From positions 1,911,687 through 1,975,686 of the forward strand of contig JAJEKB010021383.1 in NCBI GenBank assembly GCA_022393335.1: DNA of 64,000 bases, in the 5' to 3' direction. Below, in pieces: positions 48,078 through 59,090 of the stretch. Source of the stretch: Macrotrachela quadricornifera. Its lineage: Eukaryota; Rotifera; Eurotatoria; Philodinida; Philodinidae. The notes below the pieces were generated by a model. The model ran no database searches. It worked only from the letters and a program-made list of their open reading frames with translations, and was not told where the DNA came from. Each line of letters starts with the position of its first letter. Position 1 is the stretch's first letter. Position numbers and translations under genes: made by a program.

Positions 48078-48419
48078 TCATGGAATTTTGAAACCTCTTT
48101 CTGAAAAAACTGCCACCACCATGAACATTTCTCTGTCTATCAAACGTTTATAATATTCAAAAAAGTTTTTCTCCTCTGATATGAAGAAAGTCAGTTTACC
48201 ATTAGAGTATTCGATGATTGATAAAACTTGCACTTCGTTTGTGCTACAGTAAGCACATGTCTTACGTACTTCTTTGACAGACGAATGCATTCCACTATCC
48301 ATTTGAACAGCAGATTGTGTCGATACTAATTTACGCTTATTGTCTGTAGGAGATCTGTCAAGATTTATTCGGTGAACCCAGGAACAGATAGACTTAACCA
48401 CTGAAACTACATAAATCAA
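48078..48419 (-). pseudogene. Possible piggyBac transposase C-terminal remnant
   Basis: Frame of about 113 residues with VRKTCAYCSTNEV followed later by FFEYYKRLI. A CxxC and a terminal F..YY/H pattern recall the cysteine-rich C-terminal domain of piggyBac transposases, but most of the other expected cysteines are missing. Its position inside a TTAA-flanked element supports this reading. It could also be unrelated. Confidence 0.4.
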
Positions 48420-48463
48420 GTATGATAATTCATTCTGCTAATTGGTTGTAGCAGATAAATGAG

Positions 48464-48990
48464 ACGTTAGTGAAGTTAGCGGCAGATTCGAGTAATACCA
48501 GGAAACATTCGCCCACAAAGCTGTGTCAAAAACAACGACCAGTNNNNNNNNNNNNNNNNNNNNNNNNNNNNNNNNNNNNNNNNNNNNNNNNNNNNNNNNN
48601 NNNNNNNNNNNNNNNNNNNNNNNNNNNNNNNNNNNNNNNNNNNNNNNNNNNNNNNNNNNNNNNNNNNNNNNNNNNNNNNNNNNNNNNNNNNNNNNNNNNN
48701 NNNNNNNNNNNNNNNNNNNNNNNNNNNNNNNNNNNNNNNNNNNNNNNNNNNNNNNNNNNNNNNNNNNNNNNNNNNNNNNNNNNNNNNNNNNNNNNNNNNN
48801 NNNNNNNNNNNNNNNNNNNNNNNNNNNNNNNNNNNNNNNNNNNNNNNNNNNNNNNNNNNNNNNNNNNNNNNNNNNNNNNNNNNNNNNNNNNNNNNNNNNN
48901 NNNNNNNNNNNNNNNNNNNNNNNNNNNNNNNNNNNNNNNNNNNGAATGTTTCCTGGTTTTACTCGAATCTGCCGCTAACTTCACTAACGT
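48464..48990. repeat. Inverted repeat (47-bp arms) bracketing the N gap
   Basis: 48464-48510 and 48944-48990 are reverse complements (ACGTTAGTGAAGTTAGCGGC at the outer end; GGAAACATTC at the inner end) with only one or two differences. The N run is 48544-48943. The right arm abuts the gap directly. Confidence 0.88.
48544..48943. other. Assembly gap (400 N)
   Basis: Exactly 400 undetermined bases; open frames through it are meaningless. Confidence 0.99.
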
Positions 48991-49445
48991 AGACAAATGA
49001 GTTAGCTATACATCCATCGAAGAAAAAAAAAGAAAAACCGACGCTAGTTTCTGCCAGACTTTCAATCATATATAAGACAACACGTCTGACGAAGGGAATG
49101 AAACTGTGATTTCGTGATAAAATCATATAGGAAAAATCGGATATCTAAGATGATTATATACAAAATCAAGAAAAGATATCTATAACATGATAGTTGAAGC
49201 CCTTCATGACTTCCATATATAAGAAGTTCGAACACATAAGTGTAAACAGAATTTTTTTCCATCGGAAAAAGAGGTGGTACAACCCTTGTACCACGGTCCT
49301 CAAAAGGTTAAAGCAGTTTTAATGTATTTATTATATGGTGCATATAAACGAAATGATGTACTAATATAATCCGAAATAACATTTTAATGATGCTTTCTTT
49401 CTTGAATTATGATAATCAAAATAAAAACATTACACATGACAGAGG

Positions 49446-49737
49446 TTTTACGGTGATCGTAATAAACATATTGTTGTTACATTCGATATTGTTTTGAATA
49501 CTGTTGTATATAAACATGATATTAGTAACATATATATTAAAGAAAAGATTCAATTCGATGATATAGACAATGAATTAATAGTCAAATCTTCTATAGAAGT
49601 GATACATACTCCTGATATCATCAATGATCGGATGAATAAACTTGATGTTTTTATGTATGAAATTGAGGATGAATATAAAGAACAAAAGAAAACTGAAAAT
49701 GAACGTATATTGCAACACCATAACGTCTACTCTCTCT
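49446..49737 (+). pseudogene. Coding-like remnant interrupted by a MITE
   Basis: A frame reading FYGDRNKHIVVTFDIVLN, then KEKIQFDDIDNELIVKSSIE and ending near LQHHNVYSL has protein-like composition. It stops being coding exactly at the MITE inserted at TA 49737-49738. Sequence beyond the MITE (50695 on) does not continue the frame cleanly. No family recognised. Confidence 0.35.
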
Positions 49738-49738
49738 A

Positions 49739-50692
49739 CAAGGTTGGAAAAATATTTTGCCAGGGTGGTACCACTACTATTTCCAATAGGACATATAATG
49801 AATTTTGTACCAAATGAAAGCCCGTGAAAAATGGGATTTATTGATGATAAATACTGAGAGCTATGTAAACCTTTTAACATCGAACTTAAGAAACTTTCTG
49901 AAATTTTATAGATTTTTGTAGGTGGAAAAGGAAGGTGCTAGTAATTCAAAAATGGAGTAAAATGTTTTTCTCAGATATTTTTACATGGTTCGATAGAGCT
50001 CGTCAAACTCTACTAAATTGTATATATTAAAAGTTTTTTAAGTCATTTTTTTATGATAAAAAATCTAAAAAACTATTTGGAAAATCTGAAAAAACGTTAA
50101 AAAAATTGGTATTTTTGATATGGAAGAAGAACACTCGATTTTTCAATAAAATCAACTTTTTTGATTATTTTTACTCCATCAGGTGTTTCGAAATATACTC
50201 ATTCAATGCAGTGTGAAAAACTGCACCTAATGAGTATATTTTCAAACTTTTGCATAAGGATACTAATGGAAAACAACTGCATTTATTGAAAAGATCCCAC
50301 TTTCCCCCCCCCCCCAGAAAAAGTGTAAAAAAATGCGGTTTTTGGGGTACCTTTTTTATATAGTTTTCAGTGAATTTCAACCCAAGAATCCTATTTAAAA
50401 AATATTTTAATATATACAATTTAGTGGAGTTCGACGAGCTCTATCGAACCATGTAAAAATATCTGAGAAAAACATTTTACTCCATTTTTGAATTACTAGC
50501 ACCTTCCTTTTCCACCTCAAAAATCTATAAAATTTCAGAAAGTTTCTTAAGTTCGATGTTAAAAGGTTTACATAACTCTCAGTATTTATCATAAATCCCA
50601 TTTTTCACGGGCTTTCATTTGGTACAAAATTCATTATCTGTCCTATTGGAAATAGTAGCGCTACCCCCTGGCAAAATATTTTTCCAACCCTG
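49739..50692. mobile_element. TA-flanked foldback MITE, mariner-like (954 bp)
   Basis: TA at 49737-49738 and 50693-50694 flank termini CAAGGTTGGAAAAATATTTT (left) and CAGGGTTGGAAAAATATTTT (right, complement). The arms, about 450 bp each, are almost identical and pair along nearly the whole element: GGAAAAGGAAGGTGCTAGTA near 49924 and TACTAGCACCTTCCTTTTCC near 50496. Asymmetric changes include a C13 run near 50306-50318 in the right half. Arm identity suggests a fairly recent insertion. Open frames here are mirror images of each other and not genes. Confidence 0.88.
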
Positions 50693-50875
50693 TACGTATG
50701 ATCCAAAAACATCCTTTGGTACAATTATGACTGTAAGTTATTCATTTCACAGTCATAGTATAACAGAAAAATGATCCTATTTGATTATAATAAAAGGCAT
50801 AAATGAAATGAATGATAAAGAATTGAACTTATAGAATTATAAAGATCGACTGATACATTATATTTACTTGTTTTT

Positions 50876-51298
50876 CTTCATCAAATCAAATTAAATAATT
50901 CAATGGGTTCATACTATGATGAATCAAATCAAATTTTTTATATAACTCATCGCGATTCTCATTCAAAAACATTATGGATTATTAGTGATTAGGAATTACG
51001 AAAGATTTATGCTGGTATATTTGGAAGATATGGTAATACTTCCATTCAACTATTTTCTCTACAAGGAATAACTCTTGATAAACATGGTAATTTATATATT
51101 GCTGATAGTCAAAATAATCGAATATAAATGTTTTGACTGGATTGAGTATTTGGTATAACAATCGCTGGTACCGGACAATTAGATAATAGTAGTAATGAAC
51201 TAGGTTCTCCATCTGATATTGCATTTGATTCACAAATGAATTTATATGTTTCAGATACATTTAATAATCATATACAAAAATTTGAAAGAATAAAGTAA
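50876..51298 (+). pseudogene. NHL-repeat pseudogene, copy of the last exon of the 19016 gene
   Basis: Aligns with exon 5 of the NHL gene (20675-21091): AATGGGTTCATACTATGATG, then IYAGIFGRYGNTSIQLF, QGITLDKHGNLYIADSQNNRI, FGITIAGTG and DIAFDSQMNLYVSDTFNNH, ending with an ERIK-stop close to the parent DRVQ-stop. Stops after ISD, after NNRI and after MF, and loss of the upstream exons, make it non-functional. It lies 30 kb from its paralogue on the same strand. Confidence 0.88.
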
Positions 51299-51845
51299 AA
51301 AAACATTTTTATAAAACTAATAAACGAGATTGTAATATGCGATAAACGCGTGAGTATAAATGAAAAAATATAATTACATTTTGGAGTTTAATAATCTTCT
51401 TTTTTGTGCTATAGCAATAAGATTGATTTATGACTCATAATTTTTTTTATTGATCTTTATTAAATCCTAGTTGAATAAATTTTATTAATTCTAATTTTTA
51501 ATCGATTTAATAATGTTATATATTCTAAAACAAATATATTCTAGAAGATGACTTAATAATTATTATTTTGCTATTTTATTCTTATGTTAAACTGATTTAT
51601 ACATCAAACTGAAGCTTTATTAAATTCATACATAGAATAAGAGCTAAAAATATTGAAAAAAAATATAGTGTATTAGAAAAGTTTTTATTACCTAAAAAAT
51701 ATAGATTTATTCTGAATTGTATACCAATTGACAGATATGATCAATAATTATCAAAAGATAATGGAACATCTATAGGAAATCAGTGGGTGAGAAGGTGTAG
51801 TTCTCAAGCTAATAACAACAACGTCATGTATCATATCGTATTTTT
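51299..51845. other. Intergenic, nothing recognised
   Basis: Very AT-rich; no frame or repeat of note. Confidence 0.5.
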
Positions 51846-52225
51846 ATATGTCACAGGTCAATTTAAGATCTGAGTTTGAACTAGTTCAAACTTGAATTGA
51901 GTAAGAACTTTTAAATAAAGCTTAATTTTAGTTCTAAAACCAATATAGAATTCAGACATTTTGATTAACAAATTGTTAATGAATGATAACATTTCTTCTC
52001 ACATCCTTACGAGGGGAACACTTCAAGTTGAAGCTCAGTTTTACCTTGGGTTGTTTCCTCATGAGTATGTGGGAAGAAGTATCATTATCCATTGCCAACT
52101 CGCTAATCAAAAGTTCTGTATTCGGTATTGATTTCAGGACAAAAATTGAGTTTTATCTCCACATTCTTGCTTGATTCGAGTTTTGACTAGTTCAAACTCC
52201 AATCTTAGAATGGTCTGTGACATAT
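51846..52225. mobile_element. Foldback MITE with ATATGTCACAG termini (380 bp)
   Basis: Left ATATGTCACAGGTCA is matched by the complement of TGGTCTGTGACATAT at the right. Inner pairs GAGTTTGAACTAGTTCAAAC near 51871 against TTTTGACTAGTTCAAACTC near 52182, and GATAACATTTCTTCTCACAT against its complement. Non-coding. Confidence 0.8.
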
Positions 52226-52502
52226 ATTATGTTGAATATCTGCATATTCAAATGCAACTATAAATTGACCTAAAATAATTATTATTTTGTCACCTATTTA
52301 ATCTGGTATATTTAGTCATTTTCAATTTTTTTTTTATTAATCAAAAAATGATTTTCACTATATATAGAATTTTTGTAAATACGATGTTTAATCTTAATAA
52401 AATAACAATCAATTTTAATATCGTATGAAAATAACAGAAAGAAGATCGTCTTCAAGTAATAAAAAAATTAATCTTTTTTTTTTAATTTTAAAAAGTATAA
52501 AT

Positions 52503-53777
52503 TTAAAGAACATGAAATAATTCTAAAGTAGCTGCAATAATAGATCCAGATGCAATTCCAAAATATAAAGCTGCTGCCATTAAATAAGCCGCTCTTTCAC
52601 AATTATGTATTCCTACAATTGAATTTGGACGAACCATAAAAGTAACTGTTGCAAAAAGACCATTTGTTAAACCCATAATTACTATTAAAATAAGGAGAAT
52701 TATATTATTAATATTATTACGATAAAATATAATTAATATAAATAATGTTCTTAATAATGCACAAATTAAACAAATTTTTGATGAAAAATATTTTTGTAAT
52801 TTAATAGCAAGTATACGACCAATAAGATCACCAAGATTAAATGTACCAATAACAAATGGTGAACACCACCAAATATTTCCATTTGTACTAAACCAACCAT
52901 TTTTTGATACTTGACATGGAATACCAGGCCATAATAATAAACTTATAAATAAAACATAAAATTGTATAAATAAATGAATTTTTAAAATTTTTATTAATGT
53001 CCAAAAAGAAAGTTCATTTTCAATAATATTTAATTCATTTGTATTAAGAAAATTTGTTGATTGATATAATGCTATTTGTTGATTTAGTTTTGTACTAATT
53101 GTAGGTATACATATTAAACGATAATAAATATAAATTGCAATTATACATAAAATAATTAATATACTCATAAATATATAAAATGATAATTGATCTTCATCTA
53201 TTTTACTATGAAAATGAAAAATAATTAAACGAATTATTGTATATATTGAAACATTTAAAAATCCAGCCATACCATTCCCAACTTGAACAGCTTGAGTAAA
53301 TGAACCTATTTGAAATAATCCAGCAATACCATATATTGGAGATTCAGTTATTGTATTTATTGCACCAATACTTGCAAATGCAATAATTAAAATAATTTTA
53401 TTTTTTATTAACATAACTAATATTGCAATTATAATATAACCTATAAAACCAGGTATAATACGTTTTGAAAATCCATATTTATAAAATCCAAAATATAATT
53501 GAATAATATGAAGTAAAAACATTGTTGTACCTGATGATACTGTACCCCAAAATTCAAGATGATCATAATGAAAAAATTTTATATAATAATTTTGTGCAGA
53601 TATTAATGATTGATATGCCCATAATACAACTAAATTAAGAAAAAATAATGACCAATATATACCATTATGATGTTTAATTATATTATTATTATTATTATTT
53701 TCTTCTATAATAAATTGTTCTAATGGTTTTATATCTAAATTTTCTTCTTCTTCTTCTTTATTTTTCAAATGATTCAT
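52503..53777 (-). CDS. Equilibrative nucleoside transporter-like protein (SLC29/ENT), single exon (424 aa)
   Basis: Polytopic membrane protein with about 10-11 hydrophobic segments, as expected for ENTs, which move nucleosides or bases by facilitated diffusion. Family-like stretches: QVGNGMAGFLNVSIYTIIR (TM4-5 region, G.G.AG motif), FISLLLWPGIP (TM7), FNLGDLIGRILA (TM8, equivalent of the N..D..GR motif) and GLTNGLFATVTFMVRPNSIV followed by AAYLMAAALYFGIASGS (TM10-11). The cytosolic N-terminus has low-complexity runs (E5 and N6) that come from GAA and AAT repeats. The start at 53777 is the first ATG. Intronless, unlike most genes nearby. Length of 424 is within the usual 400-480. Substrate unknown. 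Confidence 0.8.
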   Translation of the reverse strand: MNHLKNKEEEEENLDIKPLEQFIIEENNNNNNIIKHHNGIYWSLFFLNLVVLWAYQSLISAQNYYIKFFHYDHLEFWGTVSSGTTMFLLHIIQLYFGFYKYGFSKRIIPGFIGYIIIAILVMLIKNKIILIIAFASIGAINTITESPIYGIAGLFQIGSFTQAVQVGNGMAGFLNVSIYTIIRLIIFHFHSKIDEDQLSFYIFMSILIILCIIAIYIYYRLICIPTISTKLNQQIALYQSTNFLNTNELNIIENELSFWTLIKILKIHLFIQFYVLFISLLLWPGIPCQVSKNGWFSTNGNIWWCSPFVIGTFNLGDLIGRILAIKLQKYFSSKICLICALLRTLFILIIFYRNNINNIILLILIVIMGLTNGLFATVTFMVRPNSIVGIHNCERAAYLMAAALYFGIASGSIIAATLELFHVL

Positions 53778-54715
53778 TTAATTCTATAAATAAAAATAAA
53801 ATTATTAACAAATTTTTATTAATAATCTCGATAAATTATACAAACTTTTCTATTGATCTATATACACAAAATAATGATGACTATTACTACATGTCACAGA
53901 ATGAAAAATAAATAAATCTTATATTTTTTTCTTATACTTATTTTATTAAATTTTCGTGATTACAAAAAAAATTTTTTTAACAGAAGTTCAAACATCGAAT
54001 GTATAAAGAAAAATATTCCAACCTACGTCACTAGGTTTTTTTTTGATATACTTTCACTTTTAAGTGAATGAATATTTATTAACTCTTAGAAAAATGTCAA
54101 AATTGACTTTCCCTAGATTTGTGAGTGTCCTCAAGCCGCTAGTATCAGCCATATCGTCTGTTTTCGCTTGATTTACGAATTTAAATATTTATTATAGATG
54201 GCGCCATAAAAAAAATAATTATAAGTTAGAAGATCAACCAATACAGAAAATTCCAATAGAATATTTTCACAAGGAATACTGTTAATTTTTTATTTATATA
54301 CATTATCTAGGTTTTACATTCACAAAATCATAATTGATTATTAAACAGATTTTCAAATGAAATATTTAATTTATTTTATTCCATAAAAAAAAGAAATATT
54401 TGTTCGATTAGGCTACCACAATCTATTTGACAAAGAAGCTTTTTTTTGTTTGATTCGTTTAAGCTCTAATTTATTGCAATATATGATAATAATGGATGAG
54501 AAAAATAATCCTTTAAGTATGAATATCAATATTTATTAATTTCTTCATTATCGTTAGATATTAACTACAGAAATAGTTAAATTCATATCAAACGAATGCA
54601 AGATCTTTGTTAAACTTAATATATATATATATAGATAAAATAATTGAATGCTATTATAATGACTAAACTATTACAAAAAAAAATACATTAGATCACTGTT
54701 CGATTTATTTTCATT
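53778..54715. other. Intergenic, nothing recognised
   Basis: AT-rich. A TA microsatellite near 54622-54634. No gene. Confidence 0.5.
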
Positions 54716-54892
54716 TTAATTATTGTTATTTGATTCATTTTGAGATGGTTGTGAATTGTACGCTACATTATAAATGACATTTTCAATTTTTTTAAATACA
54801 TCATTAGCTGCAGCTGATTGTTTATTATCGCAACAATTGTGATAAGATTGAAGTAATTGTTCAAATTTTAATGGACCGCATTCGTCAGACAT
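54716..54892 (-). CDS. Small acidic hypothetical protein (58 aa)
   Basis: ATG at 54892 (MSDECGPLKFEQLLQSYHNC, then DVFKKIENVIYNVAYNS), ending in an N/Q-rich tail with stop at 54718-54716. An AATAAA on the minus strand follows within about 12 nt of the stop (54709-54704), and a splice-acceptor-like TTTATTTAG lies just upstream of the ATG near 54909, suggesting a real transcript with a 5' UTR intron. No signal peptide or membrane segment. Family not recognised; helical prediction by eye only. Confidence 0.45.
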   Translation of the reverse strand: MSDECGPLKFEQLLQSYHNCCDNKQSAAANDVFKKIENVIYNVAYNSQPSQNESNNNN

Positions 54893-57800
54893 ATTGTTGT
54901 TTTATCTAAATAAAATATATTGATATTGTTAAAAATAATTTCTAAGGTCAAATAATATGATATGTTCTATTAAGTTTTGAATCTTGTCTTTTTCTGAGTA
55001 TATGGAAAACTAGTCATTTTAGTTAGGCTATAATCTAATTCATGTCTTAAATAAGTAATCATAAGACTTATCTACTTACTTTATTAGAATTTATAGTATG
55101 TAATGTATGATAGCAATTTTAATAGATATTTGGTCAGAATTTTTTGTTGAGATTTATCATATAAATCAAAAATACGATAGATCAAAATAACCTGTAGTTT
55201 TATATGTCGTAATGTTGTGTACTTGATTGTTGTCTATTTGTCGGTATTGAAATTATCTCATGAGAGTATCTGGAATCTTCATATAGCAAAAATGTTTGTG
55301 TCAAAAGTCAGTCAAATATTAATAAAGTCTATTAATATGTAATTTATAAATTTTATCTATTCCATTAATCAATAAACATTATAATAAATATAAAATTTTA
55401 GGTATTCATTTTTATGTCTAGCCTTCAATTATTAATCATATGTATTTCTATTTTTATAATGAATCTATTTTTTTATTATGATAAAAACCGAGCAAAAAAA
55501 TAACCAACAGATTATTTATTCTTTTTAATTTTCATAAAATCAAGCAAAAAAAAAGAAATCAATAGAACCGTTTATTAATTATTCAGATTTCACATATATT
55601 CAAGATCATAGACAACGATTGAAACGATTCAACAACGAAAACCAGCCAGACGTCTGTACTTGTGATAATTAGATGTCTGACATACTTTTTTTTAGGTGTG
55701 ATAGAATAGGAAAAACATAAAATCAATAGGTATACTTTAGATTCTTCACCATATGTATGATTGTATAGTTGCAAAAAAAAAGGAAAAAAAATACAATGTA
55801 ATGGTAGTTAATTGCACATACATATACCTCTTATATCAAATAGATCATTGATATTTTTGTCTTTTTTTGTTATGACTTATTGATAGAATACTCTTAAAAA
55901 ATTCTGAGATTTAATTGAAAATATCAACAAATTAATTAAAGAATTTAAATAATTTAATTTTATATTGACGCATCAATCTATTAATAGTAGTTCTAATTAA
56001 CATGAAATTTTAATGAACAGTGAAGAACATTGTTATTTTTAGGATTCTAAACTACAAAAATATTAGAATGGTCGTCTTCAACTGATAAAAACTTTCAAGA
56101 AAAAAAAAGTATGGGATGTTTCAAGAGATGAAACAGTTTAGTGTTATTCAGTCATCAATAAAGAAAGTCTTTCGAGATATTAAATATGATTTATCTCATC
56201 GTTCTTGAAGAATTCAAGCAGAGTATTGAATTTCGCTCCAATGATTTCTTCACCTTCATGTTACAAACAAGTAATGAAGACTCACATGTTCGGATGATAC
56301 TTGTTCATTCGTTTGTTGGAACAATTATTCTATCCTATTGAATGAAAAATGTATCCCGTTATAATATTTTATAACTTAAATAAGAGCTACTGATTCTCTA
56401 CACCGTTGTCGTTGCACACATTAATTTATAATGAATAATTTTGTTTAATGCTAATATTCAAAAGCAATTCTAATCGATAATATGATATAATTTGTATATA
56501 ATCATTTTTTTTTACTTTTATGATATTACATAAAACTATTTCCGCATCCTATAAAGCACCTGTAGGTCTAAGTCATTTTATTTAAACAGAGAAAAAATTC
56601 CAAATTCGAGTTCTATTGCGATCTAAATTCAAGTGTCTGCTATATAACAAGAAAACATTACCACTTTTATATGAAGCCATTGTTAAATTAAGTTTGAACA
56701 TAATAGTAGGTTCAAGTTTTCACCAATAAGTCTGTTAAAATTTGTCCATTTTGTGAAAAACTATATATATTATAGTAGAGGAGACTTCAGTGCATCTTCC
56801 TCTGAAATAAATCAATAACAACTTTATTTCAGAGAACCGTTCCCTTTTCTATCCTGCATAAGCTAAGAATGAAACAGCACAAAATAAATAATTCACTTCA
56901 ATTTTTTTTAAATAATCTTCTACATATAAATTGAAGTTAGGTCAATCGTCTTAAAACAAAAGATTTATACAAGATTCATATAAACTTGCATCATTGTGTG
57001 TTACCAATCAATCTTAATTATCACGTGAAGTATCCAAAAAGATGACATTTCTCGGCTTATTTTAATTTTTTATAAAAATTCATTTTAGCAAACAATCATA
57101 ATATTCCGTAAGATAATATGATATTACAATATATCTAATTTATATCATTTATAAAAGGTGAAAAAACCACTTATTCATTACAATGAATAGACTATTATAC
57201 TTTATCAGATAAGAATTATGGATTTTATTCGACTAAATGAACTATGATCTCAATAATATATGTTATATCACAGAGATATTCATAGGATCTGAAAATATAC
57301 CGCTGCCACGATGATCTTTGAAAAATCATTTTGAATTTGACTGTTACACCTCTAGTAGACAATCAATATAGCCAGGAATATATTGAATTCACTCAGTTCT
57401 ATATTGTTCTATTTGTAAACGCTGAAATTTATATCAAATTCATCTAGTTGTTTTATGTCCTGAAAAGAATTTACCGCTATACCTATCATAGCAGCGACAT
57501 GATGGACATCTGTTATAGTAGTAAAATACGTTCTGCAGATGTTTATAAACTCAGTTAGTTAAAAACAGAAATTTCTGCCTTTTTTAAAATATACATTTAG
57601 AAATGTTCTTTTTACTGAATTAGGACTGATTTTCTAGAAGTAAATATTTATATATAATTTAATATTGAAGATAGTTTTGTATTTTGATTAAGACTGCAAT
57701 GACTTGCTTGCAGGTTAGCTACATTCGATATTATCTATTAAGTTGAAGTCATTTCAATAGAACAAAGAAGATTATCATATATCCAGAAACGGATCAGTTG

Positions 57801-58057
57801 AGTTTACAGATGTAATAGTTCATTGATTGATTCTAGACTAAAAGCGAAAACAATCCCAGGCTACTTTTAGACTAATATTCACTAAGAAGCTGCAGTATTT
57901 ACAAATTGATCAGTTTAAAAGATCACATTTTTTGTTTTTATCTGTCACATTTCTAATTTTCTAGATATGTGATATTTTTGTTTGTAATCTTGAATATTTT
58001 TATTAAAAATAAATGTACATATTTTGGTAATGTAAAGCATATAAAAAACTTTAAAGA
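54893..58057. other. Intergenic; one short perfect hairpin
   Basis: No gene recognised in 3.1 kb of AT-rich sequence. A perfect 12-bp stem occurs at 56800-56811/56823-56834 (CTCTGAAATAAA...TTTATTTCAGAG). Open frames are short. Confidence 0.5.
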
Positions 58058-58685
58058 TTATGTAAATTTAGCAGAATAATGTAACGCATCAAGTGCATTA
58101 AGTATGCATGTATTACACAAACCTATATTTCCATTTTTTCGATGTTTCATACCTTCGTTGTAATAACATAACATACTTTTTGTACATAAATGACGCATTA
58201 ATTGTTTTTCATTATAAACTATTGTTATTTTATTCCACCAAGGTTCAGTAACTATGTCAAGTTTTTCTCCAACATTAAGAACATACAATGTATCCAAGGA
58301 TATATCAGTTAATACAGAAGATAATTCATTGAGTTTATCAGAAGTGCAAGCTATTGTAAGAATAGATTCTTTATATTTCCTTAATTCATTTTTTAAATCA
58401 TTAATAGTTGGACAATGTACAACTAAATGATTTATTTTATTGGTTGGAAGATGTGCTAATTCCAAAATGAGAATTTTTGCACTTTTTAGATTTGTATTAC
58501 CTAAAAAAAGAAAATATTATAATAATGTTTAAAATTCAATTAACTTTTAACAAAAAATAATTTATAAAAATGAAGTTTTTTGATTATTTATATTTGAAAA
58601 GTATTTAGAAGATTAAGAAAATATAATTGAAAATGATCAATTTTATTTTATTGTTAAAATATTCTTTGAATAACTTACTTGACAT
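58058..58685 (-). CDS. Uncharacterised two-exon protein (149 aa)
   Basis: Exon 1 is only 7 nt (58685-58679, ATG TCA A), then a GTAAGT donor. Exon 2 is 58500-58058 after a TTTTTTTAG acceptor, giving MSSNTNLKSAKILILELAHL and so on; the total of 450 nt closes in phase. Alternating hydrophobic strands and helices (INHLVVHCPTINDLKNELRK, SILTIACTSDKL, LDTLYVLNVGEK) suggest a small alpha/beta fold. The C-terminal part (LCTKSMLCYYNEGMKHRKNG) has five cysteines. The pattern loosely recalls the N-terminal region of rotifer ART/TPR proteins, but no catalytic motif is present and this link is weak. No signal peptide or membrane segment. Confidence 0.6.
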
Positions 58686-59090
58686 AATTAAATGGAAGTT
58701 ATTAAAAATCAAATAAAAATTAAGTAATAGAAGAGAAAAACAAAATATGACTGTAATTAATGCAAAAAATAATCGTTTGATTTATCGATAATAACCGTAA
58801 ATAATATATAAATTTCTTTTTACTCACCTTTTTTATGCATTAATCATACAATTTTTTTTCTTTTTCATTACATACATTATAAACACATGTGTCACTATGT
58901 AGGAAGTTACCGATAAATTTTATAATATTATCTATCATTATAGTTTCTTAATTTGTCAACAATAAGAATTCATTTAAAATGACTAAAATTGTACAACCGA
59001 TGTAATTTTGAAACGCAGTGAGAACTCGTCTAAATGCATATCTGATTTTGACACGATTCAGTTTTTGCATCACTAGAATATCGTTTGATG
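58686..59090. other. Intergenic, upstream region of the 58685 gene
   Basis: AT-rich; a possible second acceptor/donor pattern but no supported feature. Confidence 0.4.

Larger units (their letters stand above)
47824..49307. mobile_element. piggyBac-like element flanked by TTAA, containing the assembly gap
   Basis: TTAA at 47820-47823 is followed by CCTTTTCAGGACCG. At the other end the reverse complement reads TTAA (49308-49311), CCTTTTGAGGACCG. A TTAA target duplication with CC(C/T)TTT-type inverted termini is the signature of piggyBac transposons. Inner blocks TTTTTC(T/C)GATGGAAA also match in inverted orientation. The interior includes a degraded minus-strand frame (48419-48078) and 400 N bases. 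It is non-autonomous as seen. Confidence 0.75.

Noticed and set aside
48470..49000. Long open frames across the gap region
   Set aside because: They run through 400 N bases and are translation artefacts.
49575..50601. Frames on both strands within the foldback MITE
   Set aside because: They are mirror images of each other caused by the inverted arms, with no protein resemblance.
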